Shown: positions 24,966-35,341, numbered from the stretch's first letter. The stretch is 64,000 nt of DNA from Pseudomonas sp. B21-015 (GCF_024749285.1 NZ_CP087196.1:806001-870000), one strand, 5' to 3'. A program made the numbers and translations. Notes: a model not told the origin generated them from the letters alone.

Positions 24966-27872
24966 ATGTTCTCACCGGCCAACCAGCCTCATTTCAATCT
25001 CACTGTCGATGGCATCGACAGCGACTTCCAGGTGCTGTCGTTCACCGGTCGAGAGGCACTCAACACTCCCTTCGAATTCGAGTTGGAACTGGTCAGTGAA
25101 AAGGCCTCGATCAACCTCGAAAGCGTGCTGCACAAACTGGCGTTTCTTCAGCTCTCGCCGAGCGGCAGCGGGATTCACGGGCTGGTCTACAGCATTGCCC
25201 AGGGCGAGGCAGGCAAACGCCTGACCCGCTACAAGATCTCCCTGCGCCCGCAACTGGCTTACCTGGCGCACCGCTTCAATCAGCGCATTTTCCAGCAGAT
25301 GACGGTGCAGCAGATCATCAGCAAGGTGCTGGAAGAACACGGCATCCTCGCCAGCGATTACCACTTCCAGCTGAGCGCGATCTATCCCGAGCGCATCTAC
25401 TGCACGCAGTACGACGAGAGTGACCTGCATTTCGTCCAGCGCTTGTGCGAAGAGGAGGGGATTCACTACCACTTCCAGCACACCGCCAGCGGCCACAAAC
25501 TGACCTTCGGCGATGACCAGACGGTGTTCCCGAAGCTCACGCCAGTGGCTTATCAGCAGGACTCCGGACTGGTCGCCGACAAACCGGTGGTCAAGCGTTT
25601 CGGTCTGCGTCTGGCCACCCGCACCAGCCGTACCACACGGCGCGATTACGACTTCATCAAGCCGAAGATCGAGCTGGAAAGCGATGCAAAAAGCTCGGCT
25701 CAGCCGGATCTGGAAGACTACGACTACCCGGGCCGGTTCGTTGATCGCGACCGTGGCCGGCATCTGGCCAATCGTGCGCTGGAACGCCACCGCAGTGACT
25801 ATCGTCTGGCCGAGGGCAACAGCGACCAGCCTATCCTGGTCACCGGGCATTTCCTCGCCTTGACCGAGCACGCCAACCCGACTTGGAACGACCTGTGGCT
25901 GCTCACTGAAATCTTCCATGAAGGCAAGCAGCCGCAGGTGCTGGAAGAGTCGGTGACCAGCGACACCACCGACCTGAAGGACGATTTCCATCAGGGCTAT
26001 CGCAACCGCTTCAACGCGATCCCGTGGGACGTGCCCTACCGTCCGCCACTGGATCACCCGAAACCGAAAGTGCTCGGCGCGCAAAGTGCGGTGGTCACCG
26101 GCCCCGAAGGCGAAGAGATTTATTGCGACCAGTATGGCCGGGTGAAGGTGCAGTTCTTCTGGGATCGCGAAGGCAAGCACGACGACATGACCACCTGCTG
26201 GATGCGCGTGGCCTCGAACTGGGCAGCGCAGACCTTCGGTTCGATCAACATTCCGCGCGTTGGCATGGAAGTGCTGATCAGCTTTCTGGAAGGTGATCCC
26301 GACCAGCCGCTGATCACCGGTTGCCTGTACCACGGCGCGAATCTGCCGCCGTACAAACTGCCGGACTTCAAGACCCTCGCGACGGTCAAGAGCAAGGAAT
26401 ACAAAGGCAGCCGCGCCAACGAACTGCGCATCGACGACACCACCAGCGAGATCAGCATCGCGCTGCGCAGTGATCACGGCGCGAGTGCGATCAACCTCGG
26501 TTACCTGACCCATCCGCGCCCAAGCGGCGGTCAACCGCGTGGTGAAGGTTTCGAGCTGCGTACGGACCGCCATGGTGCGGTGCGTGCCGGCGCCGGTTTG
26601 CTGATCACCACCGAACCGCGTCCAAACGAATCCAAGCATCACAAAGATCTGCCGGAAACCGCCGAACGCCTCGCCACCGCGAGCGATCAGCAGGACGGCT
26701 TTGCGGTGCAAGCCAAAGAACTGCAAGCGCAGGAAGCGGGCGATCAGGACGACGTGGCCAAGGCGCTGCACGCCCAGTATCAAGGCGTGCTCGGATCGGC
26801 CCCGGCGAACATGGCGGCCAACGAATTTCCGGAATTCACCGAACCGCATCTGGTGCTCGCCAGCCCGGCCGGCATCGCCCTGACCACGCCGCGCTCCAGC
26901 CACATCGCCACCGGCGAACACCTGGCGCTGAGCAGCACCGGCCACACCAGTCTGTCGATCGGCAAACGCCTGCTGGCCAGTGCCAGTCGCGGCATGCGCC
27001 TGTTCGTGCAAAGCATGGGCTGGCGTCTGGTCGCGGCCTCCGGCGACATCGACGTACGGGCGCTGAAGGACAGCATCAACCTGCTGGCCAAACTCAACAT
27101 CACCGCCAACGCCGACCGCATCACCATCACCGCCAAGACCGAATTGGTGATCCAGGGTGGCGGCAGCGCCACGACCTACAACGCTGGCGGCATCACCCAC
27201 GCCACTAGCGGCCCGTACACCGCGCACGCGGCGAACTTCGCCTACACCGGGGCTAAAAGTCTGGCCGGTGTATTTCCGGAACCGCCGAAACCGGGCAAGG
27301 GCAACCTCGAACTGTTCAACCAGTACGCCGGGCGCCAGGGCATCAAGGAAGGCGATTACGAAGTCATCGACGCCTTGGGCAAAAGCATCAAGGGCAAGCT
27401 CGACGGCAAAGGTTTCGCCAGCGTCGCCGGTGCTGCGCCAGGGCCGGCTCGCGTGCTGTTTGGCAAGGATCCGGCGGACACCTGGAGTGATGGCAGCTAC
27501 ATCGGCAAACCGGAATGGCCGTTAAATCCACCGGGGGCGGAAGACGTGCCGAGTCAGGTGCAGGCGATGGTCGCGCAAGTGTTGCCGAGTAAGAACTGGG
27601 ATGTTTTGGAGAAGGGCAAGGACTTGGCGCAAACAGGGATGAGTGCGATGCAGACCGCACAAGGCGCGATGCAAACAGCACAGCAAGTGAAAGGCGTGGT
27701 GCAGGGCGGGGTGGCCGGGTTGCCGAAACTGGCGAGTGCAGCGATGCCGAGTGCTTCCGGACTTCTCGGGGCTGCGAGCAAGGCGGGCAAGTTGCCGACT
27801 CTGCCGGCACCGACGCTTCCAAAACCTTCCTTGAAAACCCCGGGCCTGCTGGCGGGTGAGATGCTGTCATGA
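24966..27872 (+). CDS. vgrG: Type VI secretion spike protein VgrG with DUF2345 and C-terminal extension
   Basis: 968 aa from the ATG at 24966, preceded by GAGGAACAAGGG; a GTG at 24933 would add 11 residues. Residues about 1-500 are the gp27/gp5-like VgrG core (FNLTVDGIDSDFQVLSFTGRE at the start, the OB-fold around YGRVKVQFFWDREG). Next come DUF2345 beta-helix repeats and then a small beta-domain (residues about 785-860). The last 100 residues are rich in Ala, Gln and Met and probably dock the next protein. Its stop overlaps the rhs start (ATGA), linking spike and cargo. Confidence 0.95.
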   Translation: MFSPANQPHFNLTVDGIDSDFQVLSFTGREALNTPFEFELELVSEKASINLESVLHKLAFLQLSPSGSGIHGLVYSIAQGEAGKRLTRYKISLRPQLAYLAHRFNQRIFQQMTVQQIISKVLEEHGILASDYHFQLSAIYPERIYCTQYDESDLHFVQRLCEEEGIHYHFQHTASGHKLTFGDDQTVFPKLTPVAYQQDSGLVADKPVVKRFGLRLATRTSRTTRRDYDFIKPKIELESDAKSSAQPDLEDYDYPGRFVDRDRGRHLANRALERHRSDYRLAEGNSDQPILVTGHFLALTEHANPTWNDLWLLTEIFHEGKQPQVLEESVTSDTTDLKDDFHQGYRNRFNAIPWDVPYRPPLDHPKPKVLGAQSAVVTGPEGEEIYCDQYGRVKVQFFWDREGKHDDMTTCWMRVASNWAAQTFGSINIPRVGMEVLISFLEGDPDQPLITGCLYHGANLPPYKLPDFKTLATVKSKEYKGSRANELRIDDTTSEISIALRSDHGASAINLGYLTHPRPSGGQPRGEGFELRTDRHGAVRAGAGLLITTEPRPNESKHHKDLPETAERLATASDQQDGFAVQAKELQAQEAGDQDDVAKALHAQYQGVLGSAPANMAANEFPEFTEPHLVLASPAGIALTTPRSSHIATGEHLALSSTGHTSLSIGKRLLASASRGMRLFVQSMGWRLVAASGDIDVRALKDSINLLAKLNITANADRITITAKTELVIQGGGSATTYNAGGITHATSGPYTAHAANFAYTGAKSLAGVFPEPPKPGKGNLELFNQYAGRQGIKEGDYEVIDALGKSIKGKLDGKGFASVAGAAPGPARVLFGKDPADTWSDGSYIGKPEWPLNPPGAEDVPSQVQAMVAQVLPSKNWDVLEKGKDLAQTGMSAMQTAQGAMQTAQQVKGVVQGGVAGLPKLASAAMPSASGLLGAASKAGKLPTLPAPTLPKPSLKTPGLLAGEMLS

Positions 27873-30800
27873 CGACTGAAACTGCTGTTGTAAAACGTGA
27901 ACCCCAGGTTGCCATCGTTCCACTGAATGCCATCGACATTCAGGACGTCGCCAGCAGTGCGGCCACTTTCGATGCCTGGCTGCAATCTGCCACCGATGGC
28001 GTGGTCACTCTTGATCGAATCAAGAACTACGCCGGCTTCTTGCCGGTGGTGGGCAACATCATGGCGCTGGTCGATGCGCTGGGTGACATTGTCACCCTGT
28101 CGAACGCGAAGCAACGCGACTTGCTCGCCTGGGCCAGCCTTGGCATCAACCTTATCGGTGTCTTGCCGTTGCCGCCAGCGATGGCCGCTGCGCGCATGAC
28201 CCTGCGCCCGACGCTGTTTCTAGTACGTCAGGAGATGAAGGCCAGCAGCAAGATGTTGCTCAGTGCATCCGTGATCGAGGTGTTGGTCGGGCACCTGAAC
28301 GCCTCGATTGTCGGCACGCTGGATGATTTTGTTGAACAGGCCAAAGGCAAATTGCCCGGCATCCTGGCGGACGCTGGCAAGCTCGGCGAAGAAGTCATCA
28401 ACGAGATTGCCAAAGGCATCGAAGCGGTGGCTTTCGGCAATCTGGATGCCAAAGGTGATCTGAATGCGGCCAGCGCACAGGCAAGCGCAGCAGTCGGTCA
28501 ATTCAAGAATGATCCGCTGGCGTCATTCAGCAATGTTTTCGGGGCTGCCGCAGGTGTTTATAAAGCGGCTGGCAAGGGCCTGGCCAACAGCGTGGCGCAA
28601 AATCTGGTGCCCGATGACTTCAAAAAAACCGTTTCCCACGAAATCAAAAAACTGCGCGCGATGGGGCCGGAGCTGCGCACTCAGTTGAGCAAGCTCGACG
28701 ATGAATCGGTGCAGAACTCCATTGGCTGGTTGCTGCTGATCCTGTCCAGCGCCGTAACGTTGTGGCGCAAGCGTAATGCCCACGGCCAGAGCGCCGGGGT
28801 GCACCCGGACAAGACCGGTCAGGCAAGGCACACGGCGTCCGATGGTCAATTGGGGTCCAACGGCAAACAGGCTCCGGCGAATCGCGAGCCCGATCCGAAG
28901 AAAGACGGGCCTTGCACCGGCACGTGCCACAGCATCAGTTTTGCCTTGGGTTCGGAAAGACTCAGTCATACCGATTTCAGATTACCAGGGCCATTCCCGG
29001 TCAAGTGGATACGGACTTATAACTCACGCCTTGACGCCTACGATCAAAGCGAACTCGGCGCTCGCTGGATCAGCGAATTCACCACACGCTTTGACTGCGT
29101 GGACGACGGCTTGAAGTTCTACGGCTCCGATGGTCGCGACCACAGCTATCCGCTGCCCAAACTCGGTCTGTTTCACTACGACGCCATCGAAAACATCACA
29201 CTGGTTCGCAGTGGCGAAGACCAGTTGCTGTTGTGCCGTGGCTTCGAACGTAAGGAAACCTACGTCCGCCATGGCCAGCGCTTTGTGCTGACCAATATTT
29301 CTCTGCGCAACGGCGCCGGAATCATGCTGCATTACGAGCATCGTCACGGCGAACAGTCGGTGCTCTCGGACCTGATCACCTATCAAGAAAACGACATCAG
29401 CAAAGTCCACCTGCACCTCGGCACGATGATCGACGATCACGGCCGGCTGATCGGCCTCTGGCAAATCGTTGACGGTGCCCCACTGCGACAACTCTGTGTC
29501 TACCAGTACGACGCCTATGGCGACCTGATTCAGGCGCAGGACGAGAACGGCGCAGTCTGGTCGTATCAGTACCAACATCACCTGATCACCCGTTATACCG
29601 ACCGTACCGGTCGTGGCATGAATCTGGAGTGGGACGGCCAGGGTGCCAAAGCCAAAGCCGTGCGCGAATGGGCGGACGACGGCAGCTTCGACACGCGTCT
29701 GGAGTGGGACGAAAACATCCGTCTGACTTACGTCACGGATGCTCTCGGCAACGAGACCTGGCACTACTACGACATCCTTGGCTACACCTACCGCATTCGC
29801 TACGCCGATGAGCGTTCGGAATGGTTCTTCCGCGACGACGCGAAAAACATCGTACGTCGCGTAAATGCCGACGGCAGCACGGATCGTTATAGCTACGATG
29901 AGCGCAGCAACCTGCTTGAGCACATCCGCGCCGATCACACGGTGATGCATTACGCCTACGACGATCAGGACCTGCTCATCAAGATCAGCGACGCCGAGGG
30001 CGGCCAATGGCAACGCGCTTATGACGATCAAGGCAATCTGGTCGAAGCGCTCGATCCGCTGGGCAACAAAACCGAATACGCCTACAACAAGGCCGGCCAG
30101 CCCACCGCGATCAAGGACGCCAACGGCAACGAAAAGGCCCTGGACTACAACGACGCCGGCCAACTGGTGGAATACGTCGACTGCTCAGGCAAAACCAGCG
30201 CCTGGGAATACAACGAACTGGGGCAGATGATCTGCTTCACCGACGCCGCCGGAAACGCCACCGAATACGAATACAAAGCCGGGCAGTTGGCGCTGATCAA
30301 GCACCCGGACAAGACCGAGGAACGCTTTGAGCGCGACGCCGAAGGTCGGTTGTTGGCGCATGTTGATGGCCTCGACCGCTGCACCACCTGGAGTTACACA
30401 GCCGCCGGTTTGATCTCCGAACGCGTGGACGCCGCCGAGCAAACCTTGCGTTATCGCTGGGATCGTCTCGGGCGATTAACAGCCCTAGAAAACGAAAACG
30501 AACAACGCACGTACTTCCACTACGACCCGGTCGGTCGATTGCTGGAAGAGAGCGGATTTGACGGGCGCAGCACACGCTATCAGTACGACCCTCTAACTGG
30601 TCGCCTCGCCCAGTCCATCATTGGCAAGCGCGTGATCTCGGTGAGCTTCGACCCGATGGGCCAACTGACGGAACGCCGCGCGACTCTGGGCGATCGGTCG
30701 CAAAGCGAAACCTTCGCCTACGACGGCAACGGCAATATGGTGCTGGCCAGCAACGCCGACAGCCGCCTGCAATGGTTTTATGATCCGGCAGGAAATATTC

Positions 30801-32557
30801 TGCGTGAGCATCAACACTATCTAGGTTTGGAAAGTCCGATAGTCGCAGTTTGGCAGCACGAATACGACGTCCTTAACCAGTGTATCGCCACGACCCGTCC
30901 AGACGGTCACCGCGTCAGTTGGCTCACTTACGGCAGCGGCCACTTGCTGGGTATTCGCTTGGATGAACACGAACTGATCGGCTACGAGCGCGATGACCTG
31001 CATCGCGAAGTCGCCCGCCATCAAGGCAATCACCTACTACAGACCCAGAGATGGGATCCGGCCGGTCGCTTGCAAGAACAACTGCTGGGGCGCAGCGACG
31101 ACAAATCCACATTGCTCAAACGCGAGTACAAATACGACGCCGCCGGCCAACTGACCGACATCAATGACAGCCGTCGCGGCCCGCTTTCTTATCGTTATGA
31201 TCCTGTCGGCCGACTGCTCAGCGCCACCACGCGTCAAGGCGTGGAAACCTTCGCCTTCGACCCGGCCGGCAACCTGCTGGACGACAAAGCGACGGAAATT
31301 CGCCGCCCACTGGAACTGACGCCACCGCGCAGCAAACTGGTCGACAACCTGCTACGCGAATACGCTGGTACCCACTACGACTACGACGAGCGCGGCAATC
31401 AAATACAGCGCTGGCACAACGGCCAACGCAGCGATATGCGTTGGGACTTGTTTGATCGACTAGTGCATTTCGAAGATACGCGCCTGTCCGTTGAATTCGC
31501 TTACGACGCATTGGGAAGACGCCTGCACAAAAACTCCCGCGCGCACTACAAACAGCGCCCGGAGGCAGGTTCGCTCTGGAACAGAAACGAGCACGCCCGC
31601 AAACAACGCGAACTGGGCTGCGGCTTTACCTTGTACGGATGGGACGGCGACAACCTCGCCTGGGAAAGCAGCCCGGCGCAGAGCGATGGCGCGCCGGGTC
31701 GCACGGTTCATTACGTCTTTGAACCCGGTACCTTCGTGCCCGTCGCGCAGGCCGTGCGTCACGCACCAATCAACCTGATGGGCCAACCGGATAACATCGG
31801 TGAATACAGCATTGATGAGGATCCGCTGTGGAGTCACAAGGCAACGGCATTACCGTTTGATGCGTTGGCCTGGTATCAGTGCGATCACCTCGGCACGCCA
31901 CAGGAACTGACCGATTCACAAGGCAACATGGCGTGGACCGCGCAGTACAAGGCTTGGGGGCAGGTAACGGAGCAGCGCTCGGAGTGGGCGCGGCAGCATG
32001 ACGTGACGAACCCGATCAGGTTTCAGGGCCAGTATCACGATCATGAGACGGGGCTGCATTACAATCGGTATCGGTACTACGATACTCACGTAGGGCGATT
32101 TATTTCGAAAGATCCAATCGGATTTGCTGGTGGTCTCAATTTTCATCAGTACGCTCCCAATCCTACAGGGTGGGTTGATCCACTCGGGTTGGCAAAGAAG
32201 GCACCATCCAAATTTGCACGTAAGGATGGTGAGGGCGCGACGGCGGCGGAGATTGCTGCGAGTAAGGTGGGTGGTGGAGTTCGAACAGGGCAACGAGGTT
32301 GCCGAGAGAGAAAAATTGCAGAAAGCAAACCTGTTGGGGTTTTCACATGTTGGCGTTGCCAACACACTACGACCAACCCAGACGATATGCACCTTGGACA
32401 CAAGAATGTGCCCACCTCAAAGGGGGGGAACTTGGAAGACGTCAATGTGGATCTTGAAGGGGCATCGTGTAACCTTAGTGCTGGGAATAGCGGTTACGTC
32501 AAAGAAGGGATGTCGTGTGTTGAACGTGGAAGCTGTGGAGCACCTTATGGAAGATAA
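27869..32557 (+). CDS. Rhs-family T6SS effector with HNH-type nuclease toxin tip
   Basis: 1,562 aa. Residues 1-300 contain hydrophobic helices (GFLPVVGNIMALVDALGDIV; SIGWLLLILSSAVTLW) but no PAAR domain. DUF6531 and many YD repeats form the Rhs shell up to the conserved end of the core (PNPTGWVDPLGL, about residue 1438). The variable tip of about 120 residues has a CxxC pair (CWRC) and GHKNVPTSKGGNLEDVN, then a Cys-Asn near the end. This pattern fits a zinc-binding HNH/Endo VII-like DNase. GC content drops sharply in the tip, a sign of tip exchange. The immunity gene starts inside its last codons. Confidence 0.92.
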   Translation: MTTETAVVKREPQVAIVPLNAIDIQDVASSAATFDAWLQSATDGVVTLDRIKNYAGFLPVVGNIMALVDALGDIVTLSNAKQRDLLAWASLGINLIGVLPLPPAMAAARMTLRPTLFLVRQEMKASSKMLLSASVIEVLVGHLNASIVGTLDDFVEQAKGKLPGILADAGKLGEEVINEIAKGIEAVAFGNLDAKGDLNAASAQASAAVGQFKNDPLASFSNVFGAAAGVYKAAGKGLANSVAQNLVPDDFKKTVSHEIKKLRAMGPELRTQLSKLDDESVQNSIGWLLLILSSAVTLWRKRNAHGQSAGVHPDKTGQARHTASDGQLGSNGKQAPANREPDPKKDGPCTGTCHSISFALGSERLSHTDFRLPGPFPVKWIRTYNSRLDAYDQSELGARWISEFTTRFDCVDDGLKFYGSDGRDHSYPLPKLGLFHYDAIENITLVRSGEDQLLLCRGFERKETYVRHGQRFVLTNISLRNGAGIMLHYEHRHGEQSVLSDLITYQENDISKVHLHLGTMIDDHGRLIGLWQIVDGAPLRQLCVYQYDAYGDLIQAQDENGAVWSYQYQHHLITRYTDRTGRGMNLEWDGQGAKAKAVREWADDGSFDTRLEWDENIRLTYVTDALGNETWHYYDILGYTYRIRYADERSEWFFRDDAKNIVRRVNADGSTDRYSYDERSNLLEHIRADHTVMHYAYDDQDLLIKISDAEGGQWQRAYDDQGNLVEALDPLGNKTEYAYNKAGQPTAIKDANGNEKALDYNDAGQLVEYVDCSGKTSAWEYNELGQMICFTDAAGNATEYEYKAGQLALIKHPDKTEERFERDAEGRLLAHVDGLDRCTTWSYTAAGLISERVDAAEQTLRYRWDRLGRLTALENENEQRTYFHYDPVGRLLEESGFDGRSTRYQYDPLTGRLAQSIIGKRVISVSFDPMGQLTERRATLGDRSQSETFAYDGNGNMVLASNADSRLQWFYDPAGNILREHQHYLGLESPIVAVWQHEYDVLNQCIATTRPDGHRVSWLTYGSGHLLGIRLDEHELIGYERDDLHREVARHQGNHLLQTQRWDPAGRLQEQLLGRSDDKSTLLKREYKYDAAGQLTDINDSRRGPLSYRYDPVGRLLSATTRQGVETFAFDPAGNLLDDKATEIRRPLELTPPRSKLVDNLLREYAGTHYDYDERGNQIQRWHNGQRSDMRWDLFDRLVHFEDTRLSVEFAYDALGRRLHKNSRAHYKQRPEAGSLWNRNEHARKQRELGCGFTLYGWDGDNLAWESSPAQSDGAPGRTVHYVFEPGTFVPVAQAVRHAPINLMGQPDNIGEYSIDEDPLWSHKATALPFDALAWYQCDHLGTPQELTDSQGNMAWTAQYKAWGQVTEQRSEWARQHDVTNPIRFQGQYHDHETGLHYNRYRYYDTHVGRFISKDPIGFAGGLNFHQYAPNPTGWVDPLGLAKKAPSKFARKDGEGATAAEIAASKVGGGVRTGQRGCRERKIAESKPVGVFTCWRCQHTTTNPDDMHLGHKNVPTSKGGNLEDVNVDLEGASCNLSAGNSGYVKEGMSCVERGSCGAPYGR

Positions 32558-33029
32558 GCAATCACCTGTACTGATACAGGTTTATATGGCTGACGATGAC
32601 GGCGCTGTTCGTGAGGAATTGCTCGCTCGCCAGATTGATCAGGACACATATGAGTTACTCTCCTCGCCTGGCCTGGCGCAAAATTTGGCGAGGGGCGATA
32701 TTGTTTCAATCAAAGATAAAAATGCACCTGCGGTGGTTTTGAAGCGAGGCGGTAATTTCTGTATTCAAATTTACGCCGATTATATTCCACCGGAATATAT
32801 AACTGCGCTTGAAAGTGATGTTGTTCGTGAGCTGAATGGAACATTAGATGGTGTGTGCAACGGAACTCTATCGCTAGCCGTTCCTTCAAAAAATGGAATG
32901 GAAAACATTAACGCGTTTTTTGATAGGTTTCGCGAAAAAACTGGGATTCAGTGGTATTACGCGAACGTCTATAAAAACCTCGACGATGACAATGATGAGA
33001 CGCTTTTGTACTGGTGGCTGGACAGCTGA
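32547..33029 (+). CDS. DUF4265 immunity protein for the Rhs toxin
   Basis: 160 aa from the ATG at 32547, which overlaps the last 11 bases of rhs; the frame is open much further upstream but that part lies inside rhs. The segment LLARQIDQDTYELLSSPGLA...NLARGDIVSIKD has the DUF4265 pattern, a domain found in polymorphic-toxin immunity proteins. The position directly after the toxin tip and the low GC content support an immunity role. Direct neutralisation of this toxin is inferred. Confidence 0.82.
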   Translation: MEDKQSPVLIQVYMADDDGAVREELLARQIDQDTYELLSSPGLAQNLARGDIVSIKDKNAPAVVLKRGGNFCIQIYADYIPPEYITALESDVVRELNGTLDGVCNGTLSLAVPSKNGMENINAFFDRFREKTGIQWYYANVYKNLDDDNDETLLYWWLDS

Positions 33030-33095
33030 TGACTGATGTAGGGTCAAGTGATCTGCCAATTTGATGACGATCACTTCTAATTAAGGATAGGCATA

Positions 33096-33359
33096 GTGAA
33101 AGACATCATTCGCTTAGGCGATTCCACCAGCCATGGTGGAGTAGTACTCGAAGCGTTTTCCCAAACCGACCTCAATGGGAAGCCGATTTCGGGCGTCGGC
33201 CACAAGGTCAGTTGCCCACTGTGCAAAGGTATTTTTCCCATTGCCGAAGGCAGCAGTACCTATACCGTCGACGGAACCCCCATTGCACTTCACGGTATGA
33301 AAACCTCCTGTGGTGCTAGCCTGATTGCTAGCGGTCCGAAGGGGGCTGTGATCAGCTGA
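33096..33359 (+). CDS. PAAR-domain spike-tip protein
   Basis: 87 aa, GTG start at 33096 with AAGGATAG upstream. The PAAR fold is recognisable from IIRLGDSTSHGGVV at the N-terminus through VSCPLCKGIFPI to the last strand. PAAR proteins sharpen the VgrG tip. Because the Rhs protein lacks its own PAAR domain, this separate copy may complete its loading. A broken second copy lies at 33996. Confidence 0.9.
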   Translation: MKDIIRLGDSTSHGGVVLEAFSQTDLNGKPISGVGHKVSCPLCKGIFPIAEGSSTYTVDGTPIALHGMKTSCGASLIASGPKGAVIS

Positions 33360-33502
33360 AGTTGTTCCGACTTCGAAGCAAACCAGGCGGATGGGGGCTT
33401 GTAATAGAGTCCCTGAGAGTCCGCCATTAACCTAGTCTCGTAAGCAAGGCGGATGCCTCCCGCATTTTCAAACTGCATGGAAACCAAGCTAGGAATTTAG
33501 GT

Positions 33503-33850
33503 ATGCAAAGGGCTGATTTGATTAAACCTGACGAGACGCAAAGACAAGTTTGTGCTAGATACGGCTTACCTGTGCATTCTCATGAGGAAATGGTCGCCAT
33601 TGCACTGGACACTCTACACAAGTCTCCAATTTATGGTGCAAGGGTCCAACTGCCCGAGGGCGGTACAATAAGTTGGTTTATTCACTGCGGCGAGCATTCG
33701 CCTGCGAGCGGTTTTTACCAAGCACTTCACACAAACCATTTAGTGGAAGAGTTGCCGGAAGTCGTGAAGTATCTTTTTTTGCCTGAGGGGGCAAAGTTCA
33801 TTATCGACAGACAGGGTTACGAGGATGTCTGGATGGATGCATCGGAATAG
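33503..33850 (+). CDS. Imm33-like immunity protein, orphan
   Basis: 115 aa. The C-terminal half (HTNHLVEELPEVVKYLFLPE, then IIDRQGYEDVW) resembles the Imm33/DUF2185 group of immunity proteins; this comes from pattern memory and needs a profile search. No matching toxin gene lies beside it. It sits between an intact and a broken paar gene, so its toxin was probably lost. Confidence 0.6.
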   Translation: MQRADLIKPDETQRQVCARYGLPVHSHEEMVAIALDTLHKSPIYGARVQLPEGGTISWFIHCGEHSPASGFYQALHTNHLVEELPEVVKYLFLPEGAKFIIDRQGYEDVWMDASE

Positions 33851-33995
33851 ATGATTTTCGGTGCAAAAATAAACACCCAGAGACCACATTCGAGAAATGA
33901 GTACACCCACCGATCACCAGATGAAAATGTGAGATCAATGAGGGGTTATTTTTCGCAGTTGATTAATGACAGAAGCAGGATGAAGGTAGTCAGCC

Positions 33996-34139
33996 ATGAA
34001 AGACATCATCCGACTGGGCGACTCCACCAGCCGTGGTGGAGTGGTATTTGAGGTGTTTCCTCAAACCGATCTCAATGGTAAATCCATTGCCCGGAGTGGG
34101 TATGGCCGTTTGAGTGCACGTAGCATTAGGTCGGACTAA
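33996..34139 (+). pseudogene. Truncated second PAAR gene
   Basis: The frame opens MKDIIRLGDSTSRGGVVFEV and follows the first PAAR gene for about 32 codons, then diverges and ends after 47 codons, where the integrase gene begins on the opposite strand. The duplicated start suggests that a second paar-led effector module was cut by insertion or deletion at this boundary. Confidence 0.8.
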
Positions 34140-35341
34140 GTAGGTACGGACGTAGCGTACTGCGCCCACAGCTCCATCAGCTCTCGACGTTTATCGAAGA
34201 AGTCAGAGCGGGAATACGCACTCTCTGTTTCACTTCGCTCATCATGAGCCAGCGCTAGCTCACAGATTTCTCGAGGGATATTGGTCTGCTCGCCCGCCCA
34301 ATCGCGAAAGGTTGAGCGAAACCCGTGGCGAGTAATGCTTTTATAGCCGAGCCCGTGCAGCAGGTTACGAATCCCGTTGGCATGCATGACACCGCTTCGG
34401 CCTCGACCTGGAAACACATATGGGCTCTCGCGACCGAGCCTCGGGAGATTTTTTAGCCGTGAGACGACCTCAGGGGCAAGTGGGATCGCGAAGGCCTGAC
34501 GGGTTTTCATTCGTTCGTCGGGTAAAGACCAGCGGCCTGCCTCAAGGTCGAATTCATCCCAACGTGCGAATCGAACCATGTGTGAGCGGGCGCCGGAGAG
34601 GATCAGCAACTGAGTCGCGATAGAAACGTGGCTGGGATCCTTGTGCAGGATTTCCATGAGTTTTGGTAGGTCCTGCCATTTCAATGCCGGGTGATGTTGG
34701 CGCTTACGAGCCTTCTTCTTCTCATTGCGGCTGAGGAGGTTTTCCAGATGACCGCGCCAACGAGCTGGATTTTCGCCAGTCCTGAGCCCCCGCGCTCTTG
34801 CGGCATCGAGTATCTGTTCAATTTGCCCTCGAACCTCGTCTGCCGTCCGTGTTTTGCTTGACCAGAGTGGCTGCAATGCCTTGATCAGATGTTTGGTCTC
34901 GATCTGGTCGGCTGACAGCTTCCCTATGGTAGGGAAGGCATAGAGCTCAAGTTTCCTCAGCCAGCCCTTGCGCCATTTCGCCGACCAGCTTGATCCATGG
35001 GCGTCTCGGTAGTCAGAGGCCAGCTTCTCGAAGGTAATCAGCTGCGCCAGTTCTCGGCGTGCGGCTTCCCGCTGAGCAGCTTGTTCAGCCTGTCGTTTCG
35101 CGAGTGGGTCAGTGCCATTGAGGATCTGGACTTTGTTTTCATAGGCGGCGGCGCGAGCTTTTTTCAGGTCGAGCTGAGGGTAGCTCCCCAGACCCATCTC
35201 CCTGCGTTTGCCGTTCATTTGAAAGCGGAGTACCCAGGTTTTTCGTCCGGAGGGTTTCACCAAAAGACGAAGCCCTTCACCGTCTTCGTACGTCCCAGAC
35301 TCAACTAAATTTTTGACTTGATTGGCGGTCAGTTTGCCCAT
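34136..35341 (-). CDS. Tyrosine integrase, P4-like
   Basis: 401 aa from the ATG at 35341 (MGKLTANQVKNLVESGTYED). The N-terminal DUF4102 arm-binding domain is followed by the core-binding and catalytic domains, with the Arg in LILSGARSHM, HGFRSTFRDWAG and the tyrosine in AYSRSDFFDKRR. It looks intact. It closes the T6SS island on its right side and is homologous to the fragment at 21109-21489 in the same orientation. No tRNA gene that could serve as attachment site is visible beside it. Confidence 0.92.
   Translation of the reverse strand: MGKLTANQVKNLVESGTYEDGEGLRLLVKPSGRKTWVLRFQMNGKRREMGLGSYPQLDLKKARAAAYENKVQILNGTDPLAKRQAEQAAQREAARRELAQLITFEKLASDYRDAHGSSWSAKWRKGWLRKLELYAFPTIGKLSADQIETKHLIKALQPLWSSKTRTADEVRGQIEQILDAARARGLRTGENPARWRGHLENLLSRNEKKKARKRQHHPALKWQDLPKLMEILHKDPSHVSIATQLLILSGARSHMVRFARWDEFDLEAGRWSLPDERMKTRQAFAIPLAPEVVSRLKNLPRLGRESPYVFPGRGRSGVMHANGIRNLLHGLGYKSITRHGFRSTFRDWAGEQTNIPREICELALAHDERSETESAYSRSDFFDKRRELMELWAQYATSVPT

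Noticed and set aside
24972..27227. 751-aa open frame on the minus strand opposite vgrG
   Set aside because: It mirrors the high-GC codon pattern of vgrG, has no recognisable domain and lies wholly within a certain gene.
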